From assembly GCA_946491915.1 (NCBI GenBank), contig CAMLYR010000076.1, positions 1 to 7,275 on the forward strand: DNA of 7,275 nt. The letters run 5' to 3'. Positions 1-5,456 of the stretch are shown here, in pieces (positions within the stretch are counted from its first letter, which is position 1; every line of letters begins with the position of its first letter). Position numbers and translations under genes: made by a program. Source of the DNA: an uncultured Clostridium sp. GTDB taxonomy: Bacteria; Bacillota_A; Clostridia; TANB77; CAG-508. The notes under the pieces were generated by a model that worked only from the letters and a program-made list of their open reading frames with translations, searched no databases and was not told the DNA's origin.

Positions 1-1
1 T

Positions 2-112
2 CGTGACACGCTTAGTCCATTGATTACACCCGATATGGATGTGTATAAAAAATTGAATGTAGAAATTTTTGATAAAATAGGTGGAGAAGAAAATGCGCAA
101 GGGATAAAATGA
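2..112 (+). CDS. C-terminal end of an unrecognised protein (5' truncated by window)
   Basis: An open frame enters from the left edge and ends at TGA 110-112, giving 36 residues that begin RDTLSPLITPDMDVYKKL and end ENAQGIK. The residues look like genuine protein (balanced composition, codon use consistent with a gene), but I do not recognise the family. Its stop overlaps the ATG of the next frame as ATGA (109-112), the classic sign of translational coupling, so it was probably the gene just upstream of a restriction-modification methyltransferase in one operon. Genes before type III mod in such operons are often helicase-like or DUF4391 proteins; nothing here allows a choice. Confidence 0.5.
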   Translation, partial: RDTLSPLITPDMDVYKKLNVEIFDKIGGEENAQGIK

Positions 113-270
113 GAATGGAATCAGTGGATATGACTGCACAGAATGTGAAAAAAATCGGTGCGTTATTCTTGGACTGTATTATTGAGACTGTCAATGGAAA
201 TGGTAGGCGGCGGTTTTGTTTATTATATTTGTCAACGGTAATTATATTCTTGGTTTATTATGACTTCTAA
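109..270 (+). pseudogene. Stump of a type III restriction-modification methyltransferase (Mod), N-terminus only
   Basis: The frame starts at ATG 109, overlapping the previous stop, with an AAGGGA-like SD just upstream (ATG 115 is an alternative start). It encodes 53 residues. The first ~30, with MESVDMTAQNVKKIGALF and then CIIETVNGNG, match from memory the extreme N-terminus of Firmicute site-specific DNA methyltransferases of type III R-M systems (usual pattern: NxxKIxxLFPNCxTE). A full Mod is roughly 500-650 residues with DPPY and FxGxG motifs; none of these is present. After about nucleotide 200 the translation becomes hydrophobic and unrelated (ending VIIFLVYYDF) and stops at 268-270, where it overlaps the stop of the convergent reverse transcriptase. 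This is best read as a gene cut by replacement or insertion of the island to its right. Assignment rests on recalled similarity only. Confidence 0.55.
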
Positions 271-1253
271 TTACAATCAAATGCAAATTTATAGATGTTA
301 GGAAATACATGGGGATTAACCTGCCTTGCTGCAATTAATAATCCTCGCAGACGTTGCTTGCTCTTACAATCCTCTGGATGGGACTGTAGATTTTTATATT
401 CTTTAATTATTCTAAGGCGCATAGAATTTTTAAGTGTTGGTTGCCCTGAAGAATCAATTACAACGCCTGTTACTAATTTAGGATATAGTTTTGTATATTT
501 TTTTACCTTGGTTTTGGAAATCTGATATCCATATTTTCGCACTATGGAAATAACTTTCTCAGTAAAGCGATGAGAAATCCTATATTCGCTTGAAAAAGTA
601 ACATCATCTACATATACGGTCATCATTACATTGTTTTCGCTGGCTATCGTCTGCATCTCATCAAACATGGAGTGATTGACCAAATAAGATAATATTTGAC
701 TAGTCGGAGCTCCTGAAATTAAATGATTTTTGCAGGAAACGCCTTTGCTATTTAAAAAAACATATATATCCTCAAGATTACTTACCTTGGCTTTTTCGAT
801 ATTAATAGTAGTAAAATTGGTTAATATTTCTGCTACATCGGGTGAACAGCATAAATCGTTATAAAAAAAACGATAAACTACTTCTCGGCTTATGGTGGGA
901 AAAAATGCAGTTAAGTCTATTTTGAACAGCATCTTTCGATTATTACTACTAGTATGAAGAAATGCATTGTCTGCATATGAACGCCCTTTTATTCCCGAAA
1001 AAATATTATTTGGAACAATAATTTTTCCCAACATTACTTTCATTCTCTTTTGAATAGCCTTTAATTTATCACTAGGGGGCTCAATCAAACGTGGTTTACC
1101 ATTTTTATCGATATATGGAGATATTAAGGAGGCAACATAGTCTTGTTTGAAAAGTCTGCTATCCTCTATATGCAATAGGCGCTTAAGCATTTTTTTAGAT
1201 TGTAGTCCATAAAGTGGACATTCAGTGAAATATATCAAAATGTTACACCCCAT
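267..1253 (-). CDS. Retron reverse transcriptase
   Basis: This RNA-directed DNA polymerase would reverse-transcribe the msd part of the adjacent non-coding RNA into multicopy single-stranded DNA (msDNA) joined to RNA by a 2'-5' branch. Numbered from ATG 1253 (328 residues, normal for a retron RT), it shows the motif A aspartate in DLTAFFPTI (D113), the catalytic YVDD (214-217), and two retron hallmarks: NAxxH as NAFLH (96-100) and VTG (261-263). The motif before YVDD is GAPTSQ, where most RTs have GxPTSP. There is no maturase or endonuclease domain. An in-frame TTG at 1304 would add 17 residues overlapping the upstream gene, but has no SD. ATG 1253 lies 20 nt after the membrane-protein stop but also lacks a clear SD, so coupling or an AGGTGG at about 1280-1285 may help; the start is uncertain. 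It is the last gene of the retron operon. Confidence 0.92.
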   Translation of the reverse strand: MGCNILIYFTECPLYGLQSKKMLKRLLHIEDSRLFKQDYVASLISPYIDKNGKPRLIEPPSDKLKAIQKRMKVMLGKIIVPNNIFSGIKGRSYADNAFLHTSSNNRKMLFKIDLTAFFPTISREVVYRFFYNDLCCSPDVAEILTNFTTINIEKAKVSNLEDIYVFLNSKGVSCKNHLISGAPTSQILSYLVNHSMFDEMQTIASENNVMMTVYVDDVTFSSEYRISHRFTEKVISIVRKYGYQISKTKVKKYTKLYPKLVTGVVIDSSGQPTLKNSMRLRIIKEYKNLQSHPEDCKSKQRLRGLLIAARQVNPHVFPNIYKFAFDCN

Positions 1254-1273
1254 TTCATAAAAAAGTGCTGGTG

Positions 1274-1492
1274 TTAGCCACCTATTGCTATACTGACGAT
1301 CCAACGGACAAAATCAGCAAGCAATTCAGGACAGCATAGTGATATAGCCAGTATGGATGCTGCAACAATCAGCGCAATAGCAATTGTAACAGCAACAGGC
1401 ATTTTTGAGGAAGTTTCAGTAACGTTGACTCTCACTTCTACATTATTGTTGTTGCCATAAATATGGACAACAGGATTGTCCGCCTTTTTCAC
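1274..1492 (-). CDS. Small membrane protein, candidate retron effector
   Basis: A 72-residue protein lies between the retron RNA and the RT gene. The start is GTG 1492, chosen because a near-perfect AAGGAGGTGA lies 7 nt upstream; a longer frame beginning at TTG 1525 would swallow that SD. Residues 1-30 are polar, with a short beta-like stretch VVHIYGNNNNVEVRVNV (8-24). Residues 31-52 form one strong transmembrane helix (PVAVTIAIALIVAAS and onward), followed by Cys-Cys-Pro and a second, shorter hydrophobic or amphipathic segment (57-70, containing FVRWIVSIAI). There is no cleavable signal peptide. By analogy with retrons such as Ec48 (type IV), whose effector is a small two-transmembrane protein, it is likely a membrane-disrupting toxin held inactive by the RT-msDNA complex. 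That role is inferred from gene position and topology; I do not recognise a named family. Confidence 0.78.
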   Translation of the reverse strand: MKKADNPVVHIYGNNNNVEVRVNVTETSSKMPVAVTIAIALIVAASILAISLCCPELLADFVRWIVSIAIGG

Positions 1493-1511
1493 GAACTCAC
1501 CTCCTTCGTTA

Positions 1512-1556
1512 TTATTGGCCCTCAATAATTGAGGGGACTTCCCATTCCGCCAATAA
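1512..1556 (-). promoter_or_regulatory. Nested hairpin in the leader of the membrane-protein gene
   Basis: On the minus strand an outer stem TTATTGG/CCAATAA (1550-1556 with 1512-1518) encloses an inner near-perfect palindrome CCCTCAA-TTA-TTGAGGG (1519-1535). The distal arm ends about 10 nt before the AAGGAGG ribosome binding site of the small membrane protein. No U-run follows either arm, so it is not a standard terminator. It may insulate the structured retron RNA from the mRNA, mark a processing site, or modulate translation of the toxic product. Confidence 0.6.
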
Positions 1557-1597
1557 CAAAGGAACTTTGCAGCCGTATATCACATTTTACACCAGCA

Positions 1598-1825
1598 CAA
1601 ATCCGACTTCCCAAACTATTTGTTATAGTCTGTTCTGTCTTACATGTTTCTGTACTATTACCGTTCATACATGTACATGGCCACACACATTCACGCCTTA
1701 GTACGGTGCGACTGTGGGGTTCGGTATATGAAGAGTGTACGGGAACATATGCCGTAAACAAATGCATCTATACCAGGAGGTACGATGCCGCCCGTGTTGC
1801 CACGAACCAAACGAAGTCTAATCTG
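1598..1825 (-). ncRNA. Retron non-coding RNA (msr-msd)
   Basis: Predicted from base pairing and position upstream of effector and RT. On the minus strand, a1 (1825-1813, CAGATTAGACTTC) pairs with a2 (1610-1598, GAAGTCGGATTTG) over 12 of 13 positions including two G-U pairs. The first base after a1 is a G (1812), where retrons place the branching guanosine. The msr part then has CGTG-GCAA-CACG (1793-1804), a stem closed by a GNRA loop, and a hairpin GCATC/GATGC plus TACC-TCCT-GGTA (1764-1788). The msd-like part is one long imperfect hairpin (1748-1644): ATGTT/AACAT, GTAC/GTAC, TTCATATAC/GTATGAA, and a 13-bp apical helix with mismatches around the loop GTACTAA (1698-1704). A further hairpin ACTAT-AACAA-ATAGT (1615-1629) precedes a2. 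No credible protein is encoded on either strand. Exact ends are approximate. Confidence 0.82.
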
Positions 1826-1845
1826 ACTGCACATACTGACAATAG

Positions 1846-1883
1846 AAGTATATCATGAAATTGTCTTTTTTCAAAGTATATCA
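1846..1883. repeat. 10-bp direct repeat AAGTATATCA, 28 bp apart, over the retron promoter
   Basis: AAGTATATCA occurs at 1846-1855 and again at 1874-1883, a centre spacing of 28 bp. The first copy contains the predicted -10 of the retron promoter and the second abuts its -35. It may be an operator pair, or two alternative -10 elements (TATACT in both copies). No regulator gene for it is visible in the window. Confidence 0.4.
1847..1874 (-). promoter_or_regulatory. Probable promoter of the retron operon
   Basis: On the minus strand there is a -35 TTGAAA (1869-1874), a 16-bp spacer and a -10 TATACT (1847-1852) preceded by TGA, giving an extended -10. Transcription would start near 1837-1840, about 12-15 nt before the a1 arm of the retron RNA, as expected if the RNA's 5' end is set directly by initiation. 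The same transcript could continue through the membrane-protein and RT genes. Confidence 0.6.
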
Positions 1884-1885
1884 AA

Positions 1886-2120
1886 TAACTTGTAAATGGG
1901 GATAGTTTTTATGATTATTCATTATATTAAAATTAGGAGAAGACATTGGATATGCGGGCTTTTACTTTTTGTCTGGGAGCGTCAAAAATGGTGTATTGTG
2001 GAATGAGATGCAGAAGTCATAAAAGATGGACGGAAACAAGAGATAAATAATTTATGTACGACAAAAGAAGGTGAATATATAAAATGGTTGATTTGTATAA
2101 CATTTATATTACGAAGTATT
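1886..2120. other. Divergent intergenic spacer, possible decayed coding trace
   Basis: No intact gene is supported here. A 32-codon frame starts at ATG 1952 (MRAFTFCLG...) 11 nt after AGGAGA and stops at a TAA near 2050, but it resembles nothing I know. In another plus frame, a more protein-like stretch (AEVIKDGRKQEINNLCTTKE, then GEYIKW) runs from about 2010 to the TAG at 2132-2134, and just upstream of it an in-frame TGA interrupts a matching stretch (WERQKWCIVE). This could be the remnant of an older gene, or chance. No inverted-repeat element, tRNA or rRNA was seen. Confidence 0.3.
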
Positions 2121-2122
2121 TA

Positions 2123-2151
2123 TTTAATATGGTAGACGCAAATGATATAAT
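2123..2151 (+). promoter_or_regulatory. Probable promoter of the kinase-helicase operon
   Basis: A consensus -10 TATAAT at 2146-2151 is preceded by TGA (2143-2145), making an extended -10 promoter. The -35 region is weak (TTTAAT at 2123-2128 with a 17-bp spacer), as extended -10 promoters tolerate. It lies 31 bp before ATG 2183, leaving a leader of about 25 nt that contains a T-run and the AAGGAG ribosome binding site (2170-2175, 7 nt from the start). Confidence 0.65.
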
Positions 2152-2182
2152 ATATTTATGATTTTTTTTAAGGAGTGTAACG

Positions 2183-5100
2183 ATGAGTACATTTAAAGAT
2201 TGGGAAGTTTATAAAAACTTAAAGAAGCGTGGGGACACAAATTCTTTAGTTGATGTATTAAAAAATAAAAATACAGGAGATTTAATCGTTAGGAAAATAA
2301 TATATGGTATTGATCTGCCTTTATATCAAGCTATATTTACACGAGAAATGCGTGCTTTATATAAATTAAATAAATGTTCGAATATTGTTAATATCTTAGG
2401 AGACGATTATCTAACTGTAAAAACAACCAAGGAAAAAGTTGGTGTGATTTACTTAGAGTATATAGATGGGATAGAATTGGGTAAAGCTTCTATTGAAAAT
2501 TTTACTGCAAAAGAACGATTCTCAATTATTAAACAATTGTTGGAAGCTATAGAGATATCGCATTCCAATGGGATTATCCATCGAGATATCAATCCTAATA
2601 ATATTATGTTGACTGATGACAAGCAGGTCAAATTAATTGATTTTGGTATATGCAAAATTAAAGATATGATCAATTCAGCAACGGTATATAAATTAGGAAC
2701 TAATTCTTATTCTGCACCTGAGGTTCATCAGCATAGTGAAAATGCAACTGAAAAAAGTGATTTATATTCACTTGGTGCGGTGATTTATTATCTTTTTACG
2801 GGAAAACAGCCCCCATTAGCCATACAATTTCAGGATGTATTGAATAGGGTTAGAGGAATGGATGTTTCTTTAAAACCGATACTAAAAAAATTAGTTGCAG
2901 AAAATCCTGATGATAGATATGAAGATGTTTTCGAATTAAGGTATGATTTTTCAAAACTATTTACACGTTTTTTGGATTTAGATAAAACAATAATCTTGAC
3001 AGCTGCTTATGAGAGAATAAAGGAATTGAGAAATTATAAGTTATTGCCACAGTCAGCAAGTCTTAAAGAGGCATGTGAAACGTATATGCCAGAGAACTTT
3101 TTGGATTTGTATGCATTTTGTAAAGAAGAAAAATCAAATGAAAATGAAGAAATAATGATCTATATCTTTATGGGATTTAATTTTCTGGCAGAGTGTGTGT
3201 ATGATAATGGCCAAAGCGTGTTTGATGTTGTGAAGTTCAGAAAGATTTCTCCGATTAATCGGGATAGATTTAAGAAAAAATATGCTGAAATCCAGGGTAA
3301 AATTAAATTTATAGATAAAAAAATTGCACATAGAGAATTTAAAAATGACAGTTTCGAAATAAAAAATATTATTTATGATTATTACGAAAATTATATGTCA
3401 AACAATAATGTTGAGTGCGAATATAAGGAAAAGTATGGGGTATGGAGAGACTTATTGGAATTAATAAAAGAAGATATTGAAAAAAATGTTGTACGATTAC
3501 CTTATGATTCTTATGAGGTAAAGGATAACATTTTAAGATTTAACCTTAAAAAAGGAACTTTTATAGATGAAGAACGTCTAAACAAAGAACAAGTATTTGT
3601 TTATGAAAAAAAATTAGGAAGGAAACAGGAGAAAATAAAAACTGTTACAGTAGGTACTTATGAAAATGATATTTATGAAAAAGATCATGTGGTTTTAGAA
3701 ATAAATAAGCAGGGAACAGTAGGATTACCATCAAAGGGTTTTATTTGTTTAGATTATAGGAAAGACAAAATTAATGTTGAAAGACAGTTAGATGCTTTAA
3801 ATGTTTTAGAAAAAGAAGATTACCAGTGTTCATTTAATTTAAAAAGAATCATTTCAGGAGTGGAGTCGCCCTCTGTAAGTGTGATTTCAAAACCAATACA
3901 TATGTTCAATGAGGAACTAGATTTTCCGCAAAGGACTGCAATAAGAAAAGCATTAGAAGCGGACTCAATAGCAATTATTCAAGGGCCTCCCGGTACAGGA
4001 AAAACGAATGTTATTATTGAAATTATTTTACAGATATTGAAAGTAAATAAAATTAATTCGGAAGTAGAACCTAAAAAGGTCTTGTTAGTGTCTCAATCGC
4101 ATCCAGCAGTGGATAAGATGTTAGAGGACTTAATTAGGGAAAGTGATGAAAGACCTGATTTACTTCGTATTGGAAGAGATGAAAAATTAAATGAAGAAAT
4201 AAGAGAGGAGTATTCAATTAATGATGTAAAAGAAAAATGGTATCAAAACGTTAGAAGAACGTGTGACAATTATTCAAAAAACGCACTTGAAGAAATTGGA
4301 ATTTCAGAAGAAGAGTTTAATGAATATTTTTTGAAATTAGAAAATTCAAAAGTGGAAAATACAGATTTTTCTGAAAAAGATAGAACGTTTATTGAAAAAT
4401 TCGAAGAAAAAACAAAAGGTGTAAAATCAGAAAAAATAAGAAAAATACTGGAGATCCAGAGAGAATGGACAGAACAACTTAAAAAATGCGAAGAAGTTGA
4501 GCTTTATATTATTAAAAGTACAGTTATTATTGCTGGAACATGTACAGGTTTTGTGTCCAACAGAATTATACGAGATGTTGAATTTGATTATGTTATTGTA
4601 GATGAGGCGGCTAAAGCAACGTTTCCAGAGTTAGCAGTATCGTTAAATAGGGCACATAAAATTATATTGGTGGGGGATCACCAGCAACTGCCCCCTGTTT
4701 TAGATACGGAAATAATCAAAAACAATAAAGAAAAACTTAATGAGGAGAGTTTGTCTCAAGGCATTTTCGAAAGAATGTATAATATGTTTCCTGAGGAGAA
4801 TAAGCATCGTCTTACTATACAATATCGAATGCATCCAACCATAGGTACATTAATTAGTCATGTTTTTTATAATGATGAAATTCAGAATGGAGTAGAAGCT
4901 AAAGATAGAGACTTAGCAATAGAAGGATATGAGGGGATAGCAGTCGAGTGGATCAGTACTTCTAAGTATTTAGATAAAGATCGCTTCGAAAAGGAATTTG
5001 ACAATAATGGGAAAAAATCATATCAGAATTACCTTGAACGGAATATTATCGAAAGAAAACTATTGGAATTAGATTCCAAACTGGATAAAAAGACTAAGGC

Positions 5101-5446
5101 TGCAGTAATTACAGGATATGGAGCACAAAAGTATATTTTACAAACAATGGTAAAACAGCATTCTTTTAAAAATCTTGAGATTGATGTAGATACTGTAGAT
5201 GCATTTCAAGGTAGCCAAAAAGACATCATCTTGTATTCGACTGTTAGAAGTAGTGGAAATAAATATGGTATAGGATTTTTGAAATCAGAGGCTAGAATTA
5301 ATGTCGCTTTTTCTAGAGCAAAATGTTTGTTGATTATTGTCGGGGATATGAAATTCCTTGATAATTATAGGATCAGAGGAAATAAATTTCCTCAAATAAT
5401 CAAATATATTTCAGAATTTGAAGGATGTCGTATTATAGAAAAATAG
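2183..5446 (+). CDS. Ser/Thr protein kinase fused to UPF1-like SF1 helicase (Mokosh MkoA-like defence protein)
   Basis: This 1087-residue protein starts at ATG 2183 behind AAGGAG with 7-nt spacing. Residues ~5-260 are a Hanks-type kinase: VRK lysine K38, helix-C E55, catalytic loop HRDINPNN (133-140, D135, N140), DFG (153-155), APE (178-180). The residues expected for catalysis are present, though the glycine-rich loop is degenerate. Residues ~265-480 are mostly helical and unrecognised, with IAHRE at 381-385. From ~490 on it is a COG1112-type SF1B helicase: a conserved RQLDAL (534-539), Walker A GPPGTGKT (601-608), DEAA (807-810), GDHQQLPP (831-838), QYRMH (880-884), DAFQGSQKD (1006-1014) and RINVAFSRAK (1038-1047). 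A charged, coiled-coil-prone insert (~650-780) separates motifs Ia and II. A kinase joined to a COG1112 helicase is the recalled arrangement of the MkoA protein of type I Mokosh antiphage systems. It would unwind or remodel phage RNA or DNA in the cytoplasm, with the kinase as sensor, switch or effector; these roles are inferred. Confidence 0.88.
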   Translation: MSTFKDWEVYKNLKKRGDTNSLVDVLKNKNTGDLIVRKIIYGIDLPLYQAIFTREMRALYKLNKCSNIVNILGDDYLTVKTTKEKVGVIYLEYIDGIELGKASIENFTAKERFSIIKQLLEAIEISHSNGIIHRDINPNNIMLTDDKQVKLIDFGICKIKDMINSATVYKLGTNSYSAPEVHQHSENATEKSDLYSLGAVIYYLFTGKQPPLAIQFQDVLNRVRGMDVSLKPILKKLVAENPDDRYEDVFELRYDFSKLFTRFLDLDKTIILTAAYERIKELRNYKLLPQSASLKEACETYMPENFLDLYAFCKEEKSNENEEIMIYIFMGFNFLAECVYDNGQSVFDVVKFRKISPINRDRFKKKYAEIQGKIKFIDKKIAHREFKNDSFEIKNIIYDYYENYMSNNNVECEYKEKYGVWRDLLELIKEDIEKNVVRLPYDSYEVKDNILRFNLKKGTFIDEERLNKEQVFVYEKKLGRKQEKIKTVTVGTYENDIYEKDHVVLEINKQGTVGLPSKGFICLDYRKDKINVERQLDALNVLEKEDYQCSFNLKRIISGVESPSVSVISKPIHMFNEELDFPQRTAIRKALEADSIAIIQGPPGTGKTNVIIEIILQILKVNKINSEVEPKKVLLVSQSHPAVDKMLEDLIRESDERPDLLRIGRDEKLNEEIREEYSINDVKEKWYQNVRRTCDNYSKNALEEIGISEEEFNEYFLKLENSKVENTDFSEKDRTFIEKFEEKTKGVKSEKIRKILEIQREWTEQLKKCEEVELYIIKSTVIIAGTCTGFVSNRIIRDVEFDYVIVDEAAKATFPELAVSLNRAHKIILVGDHQQLPPVLDTEIIKNNKEKLNEESLSQGIFERMYNMFPEENKHRLTIQYRMHPTIGTLISHVFYNDEIQNGVEAKDRDLAIEGYEGIAVEWISTSKYLDKDRFEKEFDNNGKKSYQNYLERNIIERKLLELDSKLDKKTKAAVITGYGAQKYILQTMVKQHSFKNLEIDVDTVDAFQGSQKDIILYSTVRSSGNKYGIGFLKSEARINVAFSRAKCLLIIVGDMKFLDNYRIRGNKFPQIIKYISEFEGCRIIEK

Positions 5447-5456
5447 GAGACCAGCT

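Noticed and set aside
295..525. Plus-strand 76-codon frame inside the reverse transcriptase
   Set aside because: It is antisense to a clear RT with all catalytic motifs, and has no SD.
267..1253. Group II intron or diversity-generating retroelement RT
   Set aside because: There is no maturase or endonuclease domain, no intron domain V structure and no template/variable repeat pair; NAxxH and VTG point to a retron.
1519..1535. Palindrome CCCTCAATAATTGAGGG as a rho-independent terminator
   Set aside because: No T-run follows on either strand, and on the minus strand it is followed directly by a strong SD and start codon.
1529..1858. Open frames of 109 codons (plus) and 81 codons (minus, 1522-1767) over the retron RNA
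   Set aside because: They overlie a region of dense RNA secondary structure, lack ribosome binding sites and have atypical composition (many Cys, Thr, Arg, His); they are by-products of the ncRNA sequence.
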